Source: Dokdonia sp. Dokd-P16
GTDB taxonomy: Bacteria > Bacteroidota > Bacteroidia > Flavobacteriales > Flavobacteriaceae
Direction: 5' to 3'
DNA length: 64,000 nt
Assembly: GCF_003095655.1 (NCBI RefSeq)
Contig: NZ_CP029151.1
Location: 639,501-703,500, forward strand
Part shown: positions 38,401 through 50,192 of the stretch, one piece after another
Position numbering within the stretch: position 1 is the stretch's first letter
Layout of the letters: the number at the start of each line of letters is the position of its first letter
Position numbers and translations under genes: made by a program
The notes under the pieces: model-generated
What the model saw: only the letters and a program-made list of their open reading frames with translations
The model's database searches: none
Told to the model about the DNA's origin: nothing

Positions 38401-41400
38401 TGTTGTTCCTGCTGGATCTGTTCCGCTAGCAAGCGCTTCGTTGTCTACAACTCCAGCATCAATATCTGCTTGAGTTAATACATAAGTAGCAGTAAACTGT
38501 AGCACATCTCCAGGATTTGCATCAAAAGCATCTGCATCACCATCTAGATCAAAACCTCCAGCCGAATAAACTGGTGTTGGTGTTGTTCCTGTACCTGTAA
38601 ATGTAGTCTCTGCAATTGTAATGTCATTTACAGTAGTGTTACCAGTATTCTCAACGATATATGTATAGGTAATACTATTAGTAGCTGCATCAAAAGTTGA
38701 ACTCTTAACAAGAGTAAGCTCTGAAGAAGATGGTAGCGGGGTTACCGTATCATCATCACCAGCTCCAGAATCATCTGCTGGATTACCAGAATCAGAATCA
38801 TCACTTACCGTATTTCCATTTGGATCCTCACCAGAAGCAACTGCTTCATTGATTACCTCTCCTGCATTTACATCTGCCTGAGTAATGGTATAACTAGCCG
38901 TTAGTGTTTGGTTGGCCATTGGAGCTAGACTCGCAATCGTACCAACTAAACTTGGCGTCAAATTAGTGTCTGTTACATCAATTGATGTCACCGTTACATT
39001 ACCTGTGTTAGTCACCACAAAAGTGTAAGCAATCATATCTCCAGGACTTACCACACCATCACCATTGGTATCTGCATAAGCACTTGTTTTTACAAGGTCG
39101 AGTGCAGGTGTTGCAGGTATTGGTAAGTTCGTTGGATCATTCGTATCATCTGCATCTGCATCTGAGTTTCCTGGTTGACCTTCGTCATCATTAGGATTTG
39201 TACTATCAGATACATCGGTTATAGCTGCTCCATTTGGATCCGTTCCTGTTGCCGTTGCTGTGTTTTCTACATTTCCAGCATTTACATCGGCTAACGTTAA
39301 GATATAGGTTGCTGTTACACTTCCCATCTCCGTAGGTTGTAATGTAGATGGCGTTACCACTGCATTACTAAGACCTATCGTCGCATCGTTTACAGTAAGA
39401 TTACTAACCGTTGTACTTCCAGTATTTGTTACTGTAAAGGTATAAGTCACTTGATCTCCTGCTCCTAATAAACCATCGCCGTTGGTATCTGTAAGTGCCG
39501 ATACCGCTTTCGCGAAAGCTATCTCACTCTCCACAGGAAGTGGCGTCACAGTAGCATCATCATCAGCTCCAGTATCATCTCCAGCGTTACCAGAATCTGA
39601 AGCATCTGTTACTGGATTACCACTTGGATCTGTTGCCGAAGCTGTTGCCTCATTTACTACCGTTCCAGTGTTGATATCATCTTGTGTTAAGATATAGCTC
39701 GCAGTAAATGTTAGGATATCTCCAGGTGCTGCATCAAATGCATCACCGTCGCCATCAAGATCTCCACCACCCATTTGGTATAATGGTGTAGGTGTCGTTC
39801 CAGTTCCTGAGAAGCTAGTCTCCGTTACAGCAACATCATTGGCAGTTACATTTCCTGTATTTTCAACCGTGTAGGTATAATCTATTTGGTCTCCCACTGT
39901 AAGTCCGGCAGGTGCATTATCTACATACGTACTTGATTTTACAAGCTCCATCATTGGCATTGCAGGGATTGGAGTACTAGTCGTATCATCTCCAGCTCCA
40001 GTATCATCTGCAGCATTACCAGAATCAGAAGCATCTGTTACTGTTGTTCCAGCTGGATCTGTTCCGCTAGCAAGCGCTTCATTATCTACAACTCCAGCAT
40101 CAATATCTGCTTGAGTTAATACATAAGTAGCAGTAAACTGTAGCACATCTCCAGGTTTAGCATCAAAAGCATCTGCATCGCCATCCAAGTCAAAACCTCC
40201 AGCCGAATAAACTGGTGTTGGTGTTGTTCCTGTACCTGTAAATGTAGTCTCTGCAATTGTTATATCATTTACTGTAGTGTTACCAGTATTCTCAACGATA
40301 TATGTATAGGTAATACTATTAGTAGCCGCATCAAAAGTTGAACTCTTAACAAGAGTAAGCTCTGAAGAAGATGGTAGCGGAGTTACCGTATCATCATCAC
40401 CAGCTCCAGAATCATCTGCTGGGTTACCAGAATCAGAATCATCACTTACCGTATTCCCGTTAGTATCCTCACCAGAAGCAACTGCTTCATTGATTACCTG
40501 CCCAGCATTTACATCTGCCTGAGTAATGGTATAACTAGCCGTTAGTGTTTGGTTGGCCATTGGAGCTAAATTCGCAATCGTACCTACTAAACTTGGCGTC
40601 AAATTAGTATCTGTCACATCAATCGATGTTACCGTTACATTACCTGTGTTTGTTACCACAAAGGTATAAGCAATCATATCTCCAGGACTTACCACTCCAT
40701 CACCATTGGTATCTGCATAAGCGCTTGTTTTTACAAGGTCGAGTGATGGAGCACAAGCAATAATCGAAGTTGTAACTGAATTTGTACATCCAGTAACAGC
40801 GTCTACGAAAGTATATTCTATTGTGTGTGGTCCAGGAGTTTCAATCGCTGGATCAAAGGTTGTATTTGCTACACCATCTATAGTAATAGTTGTTCCTATT
40901 CCTCCAGTTGCAAAAGCAGGAGAAACTACAGTAGTCAGATCTAGTGCTGGCTCTCCTGTACAAACATTAGATGGAGCTGTAATTGTTGGAGTTGGCAGTA
41001 AATTAATTGTAAGCACTGTAGTATCAGAAACTATTGAAGAAGAACAAGCACCTAATCCCGTAAGAGTTTTAGTAAGCGTTACTGATCCCGAATTAATATC
41101 TAAAGTACTTGGAGTATAGATTGGGTTATCAACTGTTGTACTTGAAAAATTACCAGTTCCACTTGTAGTCCAAGCAATTGTTCCGTTTGTAGACAAACCG
41201 CCTACAACTGTATACATTTCATCTTCACAGATTTCAGCTGTAGCTGGTCCTGCGTCAACTGTTGGTTCATCTTCCACAGTAATGGTTACCGTATCTGTTG
41301 CAGCAACACAAGGTGCAGTAAAGTCACTTGTTAATGTCAGTATGTAATCTCCAGGTACCGTAGCTGTAAAAGTTACAGTTTCAGGAGTAGCGGTTGCTGC

Positions 41401-44400
41401 TGTAGAACTTAAAGCTCCATCACCACCTGCAGGACTGGTCGTAAGCGACCAAGTTCCCATAGTAGCTCCGCCACCGATGGTAGCATCAATTAAAGTATAT
41501 GCACCATTATCCGAACATAAAGAAGTAGCTGCTCCAGCTTCTACCGTTGGCTCTTCACTGATTGTTAATGCTATTGAGGCAGTAACTTTACTCGAAGCAC
41601 AAGCTCCTGTTCCAGTTACTGTCTTTGTAAGTGTTACTACTCCAGCATCCACGTCAAGTGCGCTTGCTGTATAAACAGGATTGTCAATCGTGTTATCTGA
41701 GAATGAACCAGATCCACTAGTCGTCCAAGCTATTGTTCCGTTGGTAGAAGTACTTCCAGCAACCGTAAACATATCATCAAAACAAATAGTCGCCGTTGGT
41801 GATGCTACTGCTACTGTTGGCTCATCTTCCACAGTAATGGTTACCGTATCTGTTACAGCAACACAAGGTGCAGTAAAGTCACTTGTTAATGTCAGTATGT
41901 AATCTCCAGGTACCGTAGCTGTAAAAGTTACTGTCTCAGGAGTAGCTGTTGCAGCAGTAGAGCTTAATGCTCCATCACCACCTGCAGGACTTGTCGTTAG
42001 TGACCAAGTTCCCATAGTCGCTCCGCCACCGATAGTAGCATCACTTAATGTATATGCGCCATTATCTGAACATAAAGAAGAAGCTGCTCCAGCTTCCACC
42101 GTTGGCTCTTCGCTGATAGTAAGTTCTACTGTATCAGTAGCTTTAGATTCATTACAAACCCCAATTCCTGTTACTGTTTTTATTAAGGTTACTGTCGATG
42201 CTGTTGCGTCTAATTCACTTGGTGTATATATAGGACTGTCAATCGTAGTATCTGAGAAGGCTCCCGATCCACTAGTTGTCCATAGTATAGAGCCATTCGA
42301 AGAAGATCCTCCTATAACCGTATACATCTCATTAGAACAAATGATAGCTACTGCTGGACCTGCTTCGCTTGTTGGTGCTGCTTCTACAGTAATCGTTACT
42401 GAATCGGTCGCTGCAAAACAAGGTGCTATATTATTTGTTGTTAGTGTTAATACATAAATTCCAGGATCAGTAGCAGTAAAAACTGCTGTTTCTGGATTTG
42501 TAATTGGCGTTACCGGACTTAAATCGCCGTTTCCGCTATTCGTTGTAAATGACCAAGTCGCTTCTGTAGCACCTCCTCCAAAACTTGAACCTACTAGCGT
42601 ATAGCTTCCAAAATCATTACATAGCGTAACATTTTCACCCGCTTCAACCGTTGGCTCTTCATTAATTATTAAAGTAAATTCATCTCTAACCGACGTACTC
42701 GCACAAGATCCTGCACCAGTCACTGTTTTTGTTAATGTTACCGTACCTGCAGAAACGTCTGAAGTACCAGGCGTATATACTGGATTATCTATTGTTGTAT
42801 TAGTAAACACTCCAGATCCGCTTGTTGTCCAATTAATTGCACCTCCAAAGGATGTACCATCTGTAAATATGAACATATCTTCAGAACACACTGCAGCTGT
42901 TTTATCTGTACCAACGCTTACCATTGGTAACGGATCTATGGTTACTGTTATAGCCTCAGGTTGCCCAACACATCCTGCCGATGACGTAGCTTCAACATTA
43001 TAGACAACGGAAAGTGGTGTAGTAGTCGTATTAGTAAAGATATCATTTTCTATAGCATTTGCTGCTAAGCCTGTTGTAATTACAGCATTAGATCCTCCAG
43101 CAACTAAGCCTGCTTGAGGTGTAATACTTACAAGTCTATACGAAGCAGCGGGAGTACTTGTAGATGCGACGTCTAATGTTACTCCAATAGCAATATCACT
43201 ACAAACTGTTTCATCTAATATATTTGAAACTACAGGCTCAGGAGAAACCGTTACCACGACATCGAATTGTGCACCTTCACAAGCCATCGGTTCACTCACG
43301 GTTAAAGTATATGTAATAGTCACATTACTTGCTGTTCTATTAACATAGGTATCAATAATATTTGCTGCAGAAGCAGTTGGTCTATTAAGCCCTGCAGGCA
43401 CGTTCAATTCATCCGATGACACTACCGTATAAGATGCTGAAATTGATGAAATTCCAATATTCACTTCTTCTCCAGAACATACTGCTTCAGCAAAATCAGG
43501 AAACGGAGGATCTACTAATGTAAGGACCACTTCTTCTCTTACAGGGTTAGTACACGGAATACTCGAATCTGAAATTTCAGCAAAATAAGATATTGATCCT
43601 GCAGCAGTAAGTTCAGGCTCACCAGCTATTGGACTTCCTCCAGTCGCTGTAGTATACCAATCAACTGATATGTTTGGATCAGAATCTATAGCATTGTTTG
43701 CATTAAGCACTGTTCCAGCTATTGCGCAACCTATTAAATCTTGTATAGTATTTAACTGTGGTTCAACAACAATTATGGTTACCGTATCTGAAGCAGACAT
43801 ACAAGGAGCAGCTGCATCTGTAGTTAATGTTAACACATACGTTCCGGCTGTAGTTGCTGTAAAATTGGCAGTGTCAGGAGAAGAAGTAGCTGTATTAGGT
43901 GTAACAGCCCCATCTCCAGGATTTGTACTTACTGTCCAAGTACCTGTTGTCGCTCCTCCATTTATACTAGCATCTGCTAATTGATGTGTACCAAAATCAA
44001 TACATAAAGTAACATCACTACCAGCATCAACTGTTGGTTCTTCATTTATAGTTAACGCTACAGTATCTACTGCTGCATTACATGATGAAGCACCAGTAAC
44101 TGTTTTTGTTAACGTTATGTTTGTAGATGAAATATCTAAAGCACTTGGCGTATAAACAGGATTATCTATTGTTGTATTTGAAAATGATCCCGATCCACTA
44201 GTTGTCCATAATATAGTTCCATTAGAAGATGTTCCACCTGTAACTGTGTACATTTCGTCAGAGCAAATAGCAGCTGTATCTGGTCCTGCGTCACTTGTAG
44301 GAGCTTCTTCAATAGTGATTGTCACCATATCTGTAGCTGCTACACAAGGTGTTGCAAAGTTAGTCGTTAATGTAAGTATATAATCTCCAGACACTGTAGC

Positions 44401-47400
44401 TGTAAAAGTCACCGCTTCTGGATTAGCTGTTGCTACAGTTGTGCTTAATGCTCCATCCCCTGTTGCAGGACTTGTCGTTAGTGACCAAGTTCCCATAGTA
44501 GCTCCGCCACCTATTGTAGCATCGCTTAGCGTGTAAACACCAAAATCTGAACATAATGTAGCATCTTCTCCTGCATTTACAGTTGGCTCTTCACTAATAG
44601 TTAGAACAGTATCGTCAGATACAGAGCTTGAAGCACAAGCTCCAGTTCCCGTAACTGTTTTTGTTAATGTTACTACTCCGGCGGTTACATCTTGCGTACT
44701 TACAGTGTAGATTGGATTTTCGGCACTATTATTATTAAAAGTCCCTGTTCCACTTGTGCTCCAAGTAATTGTACCATTAGTCGAGGTACTACCCATAACA
44801 TTGTACATCTCATCAGAGCATATAATTGCTGCAGTAGGACCAGCGTCAACTGTTGGCTCAGCTTCTATCGTTATTATCACGCTATCAAATTCCGCTTCGC
44901 ATGGAGCGGTGAAATTTGTAGTTAATGTTAAGATATACACACCTGGTGTAGTAGCCGTCAAGCTTACATCAGATGGATTTGCAGTAGGTTTATTATCAGA
45001 TAGCATTCCATCTGTTCCTGGTTGAGACGTTATAGCCCAAACTCCTGTTGTAGCTCCTCCTCCAATTGATGCCCCGCTTAACGTATAAGCACCATTGTCA
45101 GAACATAATATCACATCGGTACCTGCATTTACTGTAGGAAGTTCGCTAATAGTAAGAACGGTGGTATCTGAGACTGAATTAGAGATACAAACGCCTGTAC
45201 CTGTAACGGTTTTAGTTAAGGTCACCTCTCCAGAAGTAATATCTTGGGCGCTTGCTGTATATACAGGATTCTCGGCAGTTGTATTGTTAAAAGTTCCTGT
45301 CCCGCTTGTAGTCCAAGATATTGTTCCATTTGCTGATGTACTTCCCACGACTGTATACATCTCATCCGAACATATACTTGCTGTTGCAGGGCCTGCATCA
45401 ACCATAGGTGCAGGTTCTATAGTTATAATTATTGTCTCAAGAGCTCCAACGCAGCCAGCTGAAGATGTTGGCTCCACAACATATTCAACATTCAAGGAAG
45501 TACCCGTATTATTTGAAAAAATGTCATTTTGAATAGCATCTGCCGCTAAGCCATTTGCAGTTGTAGCATTTGAGCCACTAGCAATTAATCCAACATCTGG
45601 AGTAACACTTACAAGCCTATATGTAGCAGCAGCGGTACTTGTACTTAATACATCTAAAACTACCCCAATAGAATTATCACTACATACAGCCGTATCCAAC
45701 GTATTTGAAATTACAGGTTCTGGAGAAATGGTAACGACCACATCAAACACTTCACCTTGGCAAGCTGTAGGATCACTCACCGTTAGGGTATAAGTAATAA
45801 TTACATCACTTGCTGTTCTATTTACATATGTATCGGTAATATTTGTAGCTGATGGAATTGGTCGATCAGCACCAGCAGGAACATTCAATTGGTCAGAAGA
45901 AACTACTGTATAAGATGGAGAAACAGATGCAACTCCAATATTTAGGACTTCTCCAGAACATACCGTTTCAATAAAGTTTGGAAATGGAGGGTCTACTAAT
46001 GTAAGGACTACCTCTTCTCTTATTGGGTTTGTACAAGGAATACTCGAATCTGAAATTTCAGCAAAATATGATATTGTACCAGCTACGTTTAATTCTGGCT
46101 GTCCAGATATTGGACTTCCCCCAGTAGAAGATGTAAACCAACTAACCGAAATATTAGTATCAAAAGTAACTCCGTCATTTGCATTAAGCACAGTACCAGG
46201 CACTGCACATCCTATAAGATTTTGAACAGTATTGAGTTGCGGTTCAACTACAGTAATTACGACTGTATCTTCAACAGGTGTACAAGGTGATGCGGCATCT
46301 GTAGTTAATGTTAATGTATAAACACCTGCAATTGTTGCCGTAAAGCTTGCTGTTTCTGGAGATGTCGTAGCTGTAGCGGGCGTAACAGCTCCATCACCTG
46401 CATTTGTAGTTACGGCCCATATCCCCGTTGTAGCACCTCCACCTATGGAAGCACCTGAGAGTTGATAAGTACCAAAATCAATACACAAAGTAACTGGATT
46501 TCCTGCTTCAACAGTAGGCTCTTCACTTATTGAAAGGGTAAAGGTATCTGATGCAGTTGTTGCTCCACAGCCACCAGTTCCAGTCACTGTCTTAGTTAGG
46601 GTTATTGTAGTCGCCGCAATATCATCAGCACTTGGTGTATACGCTGGATTTTCAGCGGTGAGACTGCTAAAAACTCCATTTCCACTAGTTGACCAACTGA
46701 TTACATCTGACGGAGTTCCTCCTATTGAGGAAGTACCATCTGTAAATTGATACATCTCATTTGAGCAAATCGTAGCTGCTTTCTCTGTACCCACACTTGC
46801 AGTAGGAGCTTCATCTACCGTTATTGTAACGGTATCGGAAATTACAGGACATGGAGTATCCGTGTTTGTTGTTAATGTTAATATATAATCGCCCGGTACT
46901 GTTGCAGAAAAACTAGCACTTTCCGGGTTTGATGTTGCTGTTGCTGGATTAACTACTCCATCACCACCGGTTGGTTGTGTAATAGTCCACAGCCCCGTAG
47001 TTGCCCCACCACCTATAGAAGCACTTGAAAGTATGTAGCTACCAAAATCATTACATAATGCAATGTTATTTCCTGCCTCAACCGTTGCTTCTTCTATTCT
47101 TGTTAGTGTAAGACTATCTGTTGTAGGTTCACAAATCATATCTGTATTAGATACTGTTACAGATAGCTGTATAGACGTTGCACTTTGATCTGCCGATCCT
47201 AATGTATATATTGGATTAGTTGCAGCCACATTATTAAACGCTCCATCTCCAGTAGTTTCCCATAATATATTATCTGCTACTACGTTTGAGGCTGTAAGAC
47301 TATATGTAGATTCAGTTTCACAAATCTCTTCATCTGGACCCGCTTCACCAATAGGAGCTGCTACTACATTAAGCATAATACATTTCTCTTCAGCACATCC

Positions 47401-48423
47401 GCCTGGATCAATAATATTACAAACCTCATACATTCCAGGTGTAGCAAAAGTATAATTAGTATCCATTCCACCACCACCTATAACTTGTCTAGGCCCTCCA
47501 TCGATAGAAACGGTAAATTGTTGTCCAGCACCGGAGGCAGATGGTATAAATACAGACTCGCCTACACAGTAATCTTCTCCATTAAGGTCATCTGCATCAG
47601 TACCATCTATAGTAAAAGCTAACCCTCCTGTAGGAAATACAAAGTAATCTATAAAAGCACAGTTTGCATTATTTGCCACACTATTTACGAGTGGCCCTCC
47701 ATTTGCTTGATTATCAAAACCTTCAACTTGAGCACCATTTACTGTGACAGTTGTTACCTGAGAAAAACTACAATTAGGACCTGAACAACCACCTGGTGTA
47801 GCATCTGCTTGAGGACCAGGTGGAATATCACAAAAATCACCCACTGTACCTCCTGCTCCACCAACATTTCGAGCGTCAAGGGTTAAACTAAAAACACCGT
47901 CGGCCGCTTGCGCATTAAAAGCACAAGAGGAAATAATAACTGTTAAACAAATAGGACCTTCAGAACAATCTGTATTTACACCCGTTTGGTCACCAGGTAT
48001 TGTCCCTATTATATTCAAATTTTCATCTAAAACACGTAAGCCTTCTCCAGATTGACCAAAATCACCACGACGACATACTCTTATCTCAATATTTTCTGAT
48101 ACAGGAAGTACATCACCTGCATTAGGCAATATGACATCAAAACGCCATTCAGGGTTTTCACCTGGACTATTATTATTACCTCTCTCAGTACTATCTATAC
48201 ACGCCTCAACACCATTTACAGAAAACGTATCCCCTATTAAGACAGCATTTACATTTACTATAGCGTCAGGATTACCTGGTGCTCCGGGATTGCCAGGACC
48301 TTCTGGAAAAGGAGGGAACTGCCCAGGGAAAATTTGTGCATTACTATCAATGCTACTGAATAATAGCAATAGCATGAATAATAAATAAGACGAGAATTTT
48401 GCAATAGTAGTTTTATGAATCAT
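29485..48423 (-). CDS. giant T9SS type B repeat adhesin, 6312 residues
   Basis: A surface protein near 640 kDa (estimate from length). Order: signal peptide (about 1-30, SNAQ); a unique N-terminal part (31-about 360) with a Gly/Pro-rich stretch; about 2200 residues of alternating ~90-residue Ig/PKD-like domains, one type starting with CSDEMYTV, the other with CSDFGSYTL; five 547-residue super-repeats of four DUF11-like domains (about 2561-5295); a partial sixth copy; about five more DUF11-like domains; and a C-terminal gliding/T9SS sorting domain starting at [14 protein letters not shown]. The DUF11-like domains have Asp-rich loops ([17 protein letters not shown]) suited to calcium binding. 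Probably exported by T9SS for adhesion or gliding, with SprF and OmpA downstream. No stop or frameshift was seen. Confidence 0.95.
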   Translation of the reverse strand: MIHKTTIAKFSSYLLFMLLLLFSSIDSNAQIFPGQFPPFPEGPGNPGAPGNPDAIVNVNAVLIGDTFSVNGVEACIDSTERGNNNSPGENPEWRFDVILPNAGDVLPVSENIEIRVCRRGDFGQSGEGLRVLDENLNIIGTIPGDQTGVNTDCSEGPICLTVIISSCAFNAQAADGVFSLTLDARNVGGAGGTVGDFCDIPPGPQADATPGGCSGPNCSFSQVTTVTVNGAQVEGFDNQANGGPLVNSVANNANCAFIDYFVFPTGGLAFTIDGTDADDLNGEDYCVGESVFIPSASGAGQQFTVSIDGGPRQVIGGGGMDTNYTFATPGMYEVCNIIDPGGCAEEKCIMLNVVAAPIGEAGPDEEICETESTYSLTASNVVADNILWETTGDGAFNNVAATNPIYTLGSADQSATSIQLSVTVSNTDMICEPTTDSLTLTRIEEATVEAGNNIALCNDFGSYILSSASIGGGATTGLWTITQPTGGDGVVNPATATSNPESASFSATVPGDYILTLTTNTDTPCPVISDTVTITVDEAPTASVGTEKAATICSNEMYQFTDGTSSIGGTPSDVISWSTSGNGVFSSLTAENPAYTPSADDIAATTITLTKTVTGTGGCGATTASDTFTLSISEEPTVEAGNPVTLCIDFGTYQLSGASIGGGATTGIWAVTTNAGDGAVTPATATTSPETASFTATIAGVYTLTLTTDAASPCTPVEDTVVITVVEPQLNTVQNLIGCAVPGTVLNANDGVTFDTNISVSWFTSSTGGSPISGQPELNVAGTISYFAEISDSSIPCTNPIREEVVLTLVDPPFPNFIETVCSGEVLNIGVASVSPSYTVVSSDQLNVPAGADRPIPSATNITDTYVNRTASDVIITYTLTVSDPTACQGEVFDVVVTISPEPVISNTLDTAVCSDNSIGVVLDVLSTSTAAATYRLVSVTPDVGLIASGSNATTANGLAADAIQNDIFSNNTGTSLNVEYVVEPTSSAGCVGALETIIITIEPAPMVDAGPATASICSDEMYTVVGSTSANGTISWTTSGTGTFNNTTAENPVYTASAQDITSGEVTLTKTVTGTGVCISNSVSDTTVLTISELPTVNAGTDVILCSDNGAYTLSGASIGGGATTGVWAITSQPGTDGMLSDNKPTANPSDVSLTATTPGVYILTLTTNFTAPCEAEFDSVIITIEAEPTVDAGPTAAIICSDEMYNVMGSTSTNGTITWSTSGTGTFNNNSAENPIYTVSTQDVTAGVVTLTKTVTGTGACASSSVSDDTVLTISEEPTVNAGEDATLCSDFGVYTLSDATIGGGATMGTWSLTTSPATGDGALSTTVATANPEAVTFTATVSGDYILTLTTNFATPCVAATDMVTITIEEAPTSDAGPDTAAICSDEMYTVTGGTSSNGTILWTTSGSGSFSNTTIDNPVYTPSALDISSTNITLTKTVTGASSCNAAVDTVALTINEEPTVDAGSDVTLCIDFGTHQLADASINGGATTGTWTVSTNPGDGAVTPNTATSSPDTANFTATTAGTYVLTLTTDAAAPCMSASDTVTIIVVEPQLNTIQDLIGCAIAGTVLNANNAIDSDPNISVDWYTTATGGSPIAGEPELTAAGSISYFAEISDSSIPCTNPVREEVVLTLVDPPFPDFAEAVCSGEEVNIGISSISASYTVVSSDELNVPAGLNRPTASAANIIDTYVNRTASNVTITYTLTVSEPMACEGAQFDVVVTVSPEPVVSNILDETVCSDIAIGVTLDVASTSTPAASYRLVSITPQAGLVAGGSNAVITTGLAANAIENDIFTNTTTTPLSVVYNVEATSSAGCVGQPEAITVTIDPLPMVSVGTDKTAAVCSEDMFIFTDGTSFGGAINWTTSGSGVFTNTTIDNPVYTPGTSDVSAGTVTLTKTVTGAGSCASTSVRDEFTLIINEEPTVEAGENVTLCNDFGSYTLVGSSFGGGATEATWSFTTNSGNGDLSPVTPITNPETAVFTATDPGIYVLTLTTNNIAPCFAATDSVTITVEAAPTSEAGPAVAIICSNEMYTVIGGSSSNGSILWTTSGSGAFSDTTIDSPIYTPSELDATASTVTLIKTVTGIGVCNESKATDTVELTISEEPTVEAGAASSLCSDNGAYTLSDATIGGGATMGTWSLTTSPAGGDGALSSTAATATPETVTFTATVPGDYILTLTSDFTAPCVAVTDTVTITVEDEPTVAVASPTATICFDDMFTVAGSTSTNGTIAWTTSGSGSFSDNTIDNPVYTASALDVDAGVVTLTKTVTGTGACASSKVTASIALTISEEPTVEAGAATSLCSDNGAYTLIDATIGGGATMGTWSLTTSPAGGDGALSSTAATATPETVTFTATVPGDYILTLTSDFTAPCVAATDTVTITVEDEPTVDAGPATAEICEDEMYTVVGGLSTNGTIAWTTSGTGNFSSTTVDNPIYTPSTLDINSGSVTLTKTLTGLGACSSSIVSDTTVLTINLLPTPTITAPSNVCTGEPALDLTTVVSPAFATGGIGTTITIDGVANTTFDPAIETPGPHTIEYTFVDAVTGCTNSVTTSIIACAPSLDLVKTSAYADTNGDGVVSPGDMIAYTFVVTNTGNVTVTSIDVTDTNLTPSLVGTIANLAPMANQTLTASYTITQADVNAGQVINEAVASGEDTNGNTVSDDSDSGNPADDSGAGDDDTVTPLPSSSELTLVKSSTFDAATNSITYTYIVENTGNTTVNDITIAETTFTGTGTTPTPVYSAGGFDLDGDADAFDAKPGDVLQFTATYVLTQADIDAGVVDNEALASGTDPAGTTVTDASDSGNAADDTGAGDDTTSTPIPAMPMMELVKSSTYVDNAPAGLTVGDQIDYTYTVENTGNVTANDVAVTETSFSGTGTTPTPLYQMGGGDLDGDGDAFDAAPGDILTFTASYILTQDDINTGTVVNEATASATDPSGNPVTDASDSGNAGDDTGADDDATVTPLPVESEIAFAKAVSALTDTNGDGLLGAGDQVTYTFTVTNTGSTTVSNLTVNDATIGLSNAVVTPSTLQPTEMGSVTATYILTLADVNAGNVENTATATGTDPNGAAITDVSDSTNPNDDEGQPGNSDADADDTNDPTNLPIPATPALDLVKTSAYADTNGDGVVSPGDMIAYTFVVTNTGNVTVTSIDVTDTNLTPSLVGTIASLAPMANQTLTASYTITQADVNAGEVINEAVASGEDPNGNTVSDDSDSGNPADDSGAGDDDTVTPLPSSSELTLVKSSTFDAATNSITYTYIVENTGNTTVNDITIAETTFTGTGTTPTPVYSAGGFDLDGDADAFDANPGDVLQFTATYVLTQADIDAGVVDNEALASGTDPAGTTVTDASDSGNAADDTGAGDDTTSTPIPAMPMMELVKSSTYVDNAPAGLTVGDQIDYIYTVENTGNVTANDVAVTETSFSGTGTTPTPLYQMGGGDLDGDGDAFDAAPGDVLTFTASYILTQDDINAGTVVNEATASATDPSGNPVTDASDSGNAADDTGADDDATVTPLPVVSEIAFAKAVSALTDTNGDGLLGAGDQVTYTFTVTNTGSTTVSNLTVNDATIGLSNAVVTPSTLQPTEMGSVTANYILTQADVNAGNVENTATATGTDPNGAAVTDVSDSTNPNDDEGQPGNSDADADDTNDPTNLPIPATPSLDLVKTSAYADTNGDGVVSPGDMIAYTFVVTNTGNVTVTSIDVTDTNLTPSLVGTIASLAPMANQTLTASYTITQADVNAGEVINEAVASGEDPNGNTVSDDSDSGNPADDSGAGDDDTVTPLPSSSELTLVKSSTFDAATNSITYTYIVENTGNTTVNDITIAETTFTGTGTTPTPVYSAGGFDLDGDADAFDANPGDVLQFTATYVLTQADIDAGVVDNEALASGTDPAGAAVTDASDSGNAADDTGAGDDTTSTPIPAMPMMELVKSSTYVDNAPAGLTVGDQIDYIYTVENTGNVTANDVTVTETSFSGTGTTPTPLYQMGGGDLDGDGDAFDAAPGDVLTFTASYILTQDDINAGTVVNEATASATDPSGDPVTDASDSGNAGDDTGANNDPTNTSLPVVSEIAFAKAVSALTDTNGDGLLGAGDQVTYTFTVANTGSTTVSNLTVNDATIGLSNAVVTPSTLQPTEMGSVTATYILTLADVNAGNVENTATATGTDPNGAAITDVSDSTNPNDDEGQPGNSDADADDTNDPTNLPIPATPALDLVKTSAYADTNGDGVVSPGDMIAYTFVVTNTGNVTVTSIDVTDTNLTPSLVGTIANLAPMANQTLTASYTITQADVNAGQVINEAVASGEDPNGNTVSDDSDSGNPADDSGAGDDDTVTPLPSSSELTLVKSSTFDAATNSITYTYIVENTGNTTVNDITIAETTFTGTGTTPTPVYSAGGFDLDGDADAFDAKPGDVLQFTATYVLTQADIDAGVVDNEALASGTDPAGTTVTDASDSGNAADDTGAGDDTTSTPIPAMPMMELVKSSTYVDNAPAGLTVGDQIDYTYTVENTGNVTANDVAVTETSFSGTGTTPTPLYQMGGGDLDGDGDAFDAAPGDILTFTASYILTQDDINTGTVVNEATASATDPSGNPVTDASDSGNAGDDTGADDDATVTPLPVESEIAFAKAVSALTDTNGDGLLGAGDQVTYTFTVANTGSTTVSNLTVNDATIGLSNAVVTPSTLQPTEMGSVTATYILTLADVNAGNVENTATATGTDPNGAAVTDVSDSTNPNDDEGQPGNSDADADNTNDPTNLPIPATPALDLVKTSAYADTNGDGVVSPGDMIAYTFVVTNTGNVTVTSIDVTDTNLTPSLVGTIASLAPMANQTLTASYTITQADVNAGQVINEAVASGEDPNGNTVSDDSDSGNPADDSGAGDDDTVTPLPSSSELTLVKSSTFDAATNSITYTYIVENTGNTTVNDITIAETTFTGTGTTPTPVYSAGGFDLDGDADAFDAKPGDVLQFTATYVLTQADIDAGVVDNEALASGTDPAGTTVTDASDSGNAADDTGAGDDTTSTPIPAMPMIELVKSSTYVDNAPAGLTVGDQIDYIYTVENTGNVTANDVAVTETSFSGTGTTPTPLYQMGGGDLDGDGDAFDAAPGDILTFTASYILTQDDINTGTVVNEATASATDPSGNPVTDASDSGNAADDTGADDDATVTPLPVVSEIAFAKAVSALTDTNGDGLLGAGDQVTYTFTVTNTGSTTVSNLTVNDATIGLSNAVVTPSTLQPTEMGSVTANYILTQADVNAGNVENTATATGTDPNGAAVTDVSDSTNPNDDEGQPGNSDADADNTNDPTNLPIPATPALALVKTSAYADTNGDGVVSPGDMIAYTFVVTNTGNVTVTSIDVTDTNLTPSLVGTIASLAPMANQTLTASYTITQADVNAGEVVNEAVASGEDPNGNTVSDDSDSGNPADDSGAGDDDTVTPLPSSSELTLVKSSSIDIASNTITYTYTVENTGNVAVFDIVLVETAFSGTGATPVPVYTGGGVDLDGDADAFDANPGDMLFFTASYLLTQIDIDAGVVTNQAEANGTSPNGTTVSDESDSGNDGDNTGNDNDPTNTFIPQDASMNLDKVGVLDDGGDGLQAGDIITYTFTLTNTGTTTVTNPVLTDQLLGGVIAGPDSGDVSNVSVLDVDEVWIYTATYALTQDDVDAGMVINTATIAGTAPDGKPVVDTSDDPNDNTNVDPNADGNPDDPTIVDFGCMPNISLFKEDIAFSGDVTNPVPGDIITFQFTAVNTGNITLLNAEIFDALLGGFVGEFEEILVGQSLTTTQTYTITQDDIDTGYVLNTAFIVADPVGADCDEVRDVSHDRDFATSGVDSDGDGDPSNDVLVDSDGDGDPDNDTEVFLQQNPVIVITKTFVYLDTNGNGSIDLGDQLQYNFVVVNNGNVTITDVVVNDPLLGGIVGVIDVLTPSDTGNVTATYNLTQADIDTGSVTNTATAIGNDPFDNDVTSTDTVVFDIDDMGGITLIKAAQLQDTNNSNTVDVGDEILYTFTVTNTGNVTVTNVEINDSTIGVSNLPIVPSTLQPGESGIAVAAYVLTLDDIMVGMIINSAEASAIDAMGQTLTDVSDSANPADDTGAGDDPTVTMFEVANISLQKMGEYIDTNLNNIVDQGDRIDYMFTVTNTGNTPLFDVSVDDSLVEVDGGPIDLAIGETDSSTFSASYVLTNEDVANGSVLNTATVTARTANGAIVTDVSDDPTNSTDNDENNDGEPDDPTITVLDVEQDLEIFNEISPNGDGVNETFVIQGLQNYPNNVLRIYNRWGNVVFEEANYQNNFDGTSNGRATVERGEKLPVGTYYYLLDLNDGSSGRAGWLYINR
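31746..32538 (-). repeat. partial sixth DUF11 super-repeat
   Basis: One domain a plus a diverged domain b ([19 protein letters not shown]). It lacks domains c and d and therefore the palindrome. Confidence 0.8.
32539..34179 (-). repeat. DUF11 super-repeat unit 5 (1641 bp)
   Basis: One of five tandem units of exactly 1641 bp, each coding for four DUF11-like domains (a, b, c, d). The palindrome GCTTTCGCGAAAGC lies at 32942-32955. Confidence 0.92.
34180..35820 (-). repeat. DUF11 super-repeat unit 4
   Basis: Palindrome at 34583-34596. Shares many silent and coding variants with unit 1 (offset 4923 bp = three units). Confidence 0.92.
35821..37461 (-). repeat. DUF11 super-repeat unit 3
   Basis: Palindrome at 36224-36237. 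Has private changes: [13 protein letters not shown] in place of [13 protein letters not shown]. Confidence 0.92.
37462..39102 (-). repeat. DUF11 super-repeat unit 2
   Basis: Palindrome at 37865-37878. Shares the [10 protein letters not shown] variant with unit 5. Confidence 0.92.
39103..40743 (-). repeat. DUF11 super-repeat unit 1
   Basis: Palindrome at 39506-39519. First unit in the protein; starts at the [16 protein letters not shown] segment. Confidence 0.92.
42937..43990 (-). repeat. Ig-like block duplicate, later copy
   Basis: Resembles 45418-46471 at a constant 2481-bp offset (827 codons). It encodes the ITVVEPQLN...SWFT/DWYT and [13 protein letters not shown] segments. Divergence is far higher than in the DUF11 units. 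Confidence 0.75.
45418..46471 (-). repeat. Ig-like block duplicate, earlier copy
   Basis: Partner of 42937-43990. In-frame, diverged copy of the same block. Confidence 0.75.
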
Positions 48424-48917
48424 ACGTGATGATTTTGAAAGGATTTGGGTCAGTTAGTATTGTCAACTAGTATTCAATGTTTTGACACTAGATTTTATTC
48501 AAGGGAGAAAGGTAGACAACTTTTAAATCACTACAAAAAATTATTATAAGTTATCAACAGTCAATCTGACAATTACGACAAAAGAGCGATTTCAATAGAT
48601 TAAATGATATAATCGCAATAGTTACATGTAAAATACAATTAAAATTTAAGCAATTAAGAATTCCTTTCTTTTATTTCAGAAGATGATTTACACGATGGTC
48701 AAATACAATGCTCATTTTGAAAATTGACAACTAATTGTTTTGAAGAAAATTTTTCAATTAAGACTCACATACTCCACACATACTTACCACCAGCTTAAGA
48801 AACTACTTTAGAGTGTGATTGGTAAGATCCTAAATACTACCACCTATATTAGAGATGTAAACGTATAATATATATGTCATAAAAAAAGTGCTATACTTAA
48901 ACGTATAGCACTTACAG
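48424..48917. other. upstream region of the giant adhesin gene
   Basis: About 490 AT-rich bases with no coding frame. The adhesin promoter must lie here, but I found no exact -7 box. Confidence 0.5.
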
Positions 48918-49002
48918 CAGAGAGGAAGGGATTCGAACCCTCGATACGTTGCCGTATACACGCTTTCCAGGCGTGCGCCTTAAGCCACTCGGCCACCTCT
49001 CT
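48918..49002 (-). tRNA. tRNA-Ser (anticodon GGA)
   Basis: 85 bases on the minus strand. The acceptor stem AGAGAGG pairs with CCTCTCT, followed by discriminator G, then GGCCGAGTGG (D arm), an anticodon loop CTGGAAA (GGA), a long variable arm and GGTTCGAATCC (T arm). The long variable arm and the anticodon give serine, reading UCC/UCU. CCA is not encoded. Confidence 0.97.
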
Positions 49003-49084
49003 ATTTTTGTTGTAAAGCGAGTGCTCTACATCTATTCATCCTTAACGACATCTGATTACAAATCACTGTTGTAGGTGTTTCAAA

Positions 49085-49099
49085 TTTTCGCGAAAGCGT
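49085..49099. repeat. half-degraded dispersed palindrome near tRNA-Ser
   Basis: TTTTCGCGAAAGCGT: the core TTTCGCGAAA and one arm fit the family; the other arm is lost. Confidence 0.7.
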
Positions 49100-49169
49100 A
49101 TAAATCATACACTTTCTAAAGGATTGCGAAATAACAAAAAAATAATAACTCATTCAAGAGTTACACACT

Positions 49170-50192
49170 TTATGTGAGCTCTCCTCGTAAAGAAGTTTCA
49201 AAGACTGTTTTAAATACTTTAGGTCCCAGCTCCTGCCCTAGTAAATACATCATCTTTGTGGTGGCTGCTTCTGTAGTCATGTCGCCTCCATTAATAACGC
49301 CCATCTTCTTTAATGCGACACTAGTCTCATAATTGCCCATGTTCACGCTGCCAGAGATACACTGTGTGATATTTACGATAGGAACTCCTCGTTTGATAGT
49401 TGCTTTAAGAGCATCTAGAAACCAGGGTTGCGTAGAAGTGTTTCCTGCCCCGAAGGTTTCTAGCACCACGCCACGTGTACAAGGAACATTAAGCATTGCT
49501 TCTACTAAGCACTGCGAAATACCAGGATATATTTTAAGTAGTAGAATCTCTGTAACTAATGTTCTGTGAACTTTAAGTGCTTTTTTATTCGGTTTCCAAA
49601 GTGCGTCTTCGTTTATAGTAAGATGTACTCCTGAGGTGAGGAGTTCTGGATAATTAGGAGACGTAAATGCTTCAAAATTTTCGGCACTTATTTTTGAGGT
49701 GCGATTTGCTCTATAAAGTTTGTACTCAAAATAGAGACACACTTCAGTTATGAGCGGTTTATTACGTTTTCTCAAAGCAGCTACTTGAACTGCAGTAATT
49801 AAATTTTCCTTTGCATCTGTGCGTAAGTCTCCTATAGGTAGCTGCGAGCCAGTAAACACCACAGGTTTAGAAAGATTTTCTAGCATAAAACTTATGGCAG
49901 ATGCACTATAACTCATAGTATCACTACCATGCAGCACTACAAAACCATCATAGGTATCGTAACCCTCTTTAATGAAATCGCAAAGCTCGTTCCAGTAGGT
50001 AGGATTCATGTTTGACGAATCTATCACTGTATCAAATGAGGCGGTGCTTATATCACAATCTAGTAATCTAAGCTCAGGGATTTTTTCAAGCAACTCATCA
50101 AAGTTGAAGGCCTTCAAAGCTCCCGTTTCATAATCTTTGATCATACCTATGGTTCCACCTGTGTATATTAAGAGAATTTTAGCCTTGCTCAT
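49170..50192 (-). CDS. ansA: L-asparaginase, type I
   Basis: Hydrolyses asparagine to aspartate and ammonia; 340 residues without a signal, so cytosolic. The two catalytic threonine motifs are present: YTGGTIGM near the N-terminus and LHGSDTMSYSA at about residue 84. Downstream are VFTGSQLPIGDLRTDAKEN and GAGNTSTQPWF. The start ATG overlaps the stop of the upstream acyltransferase gene by 4 bases (ATGA), so translation is coupled. Why the pair is linked is unclear. Confidence 0.95.
   Translation of the reverse strand: MSKAKILLIYTGGTIGMIKDYETGALKAFNFDELLEKIPELRLLDCDISTASFDTVIDSSNMNPTYWNELCDFIKEGYDTYDGFVVLHGSDTMSYSASAISFMLENLSKPVVFTGSQLPIGDLRTDAKENLITAVQVAALRKRNKPLITEVCLYFEYKLYRANRTSKISAENFEAFTSPNYPELLTSGVHLTINEDALWKPNKKALKVHRTLVTEILLLKIYPGISQCLVEAMLNVPCTRGVVLETFGAGNTSTQPWFLDALKATIKRGVPIVNITQCISGSVNMGNYETSVALKKMGVINGGDMTTEAATTKMMYLLGQELGPKVFKTVFETSLRGELT

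Noticed and set aside
32918-39697. Plus-strand frames of about 71 codons, repeated every 1641 bp opposite the adhesin
   Set aside because: They are antisense shadows of the super-repeats and have no homology or start signals of their own.
32539-40743. CRISPR-like array
   Set aside because: The repeat units are long, in frame and coding; there are no short spacers or cas genes.
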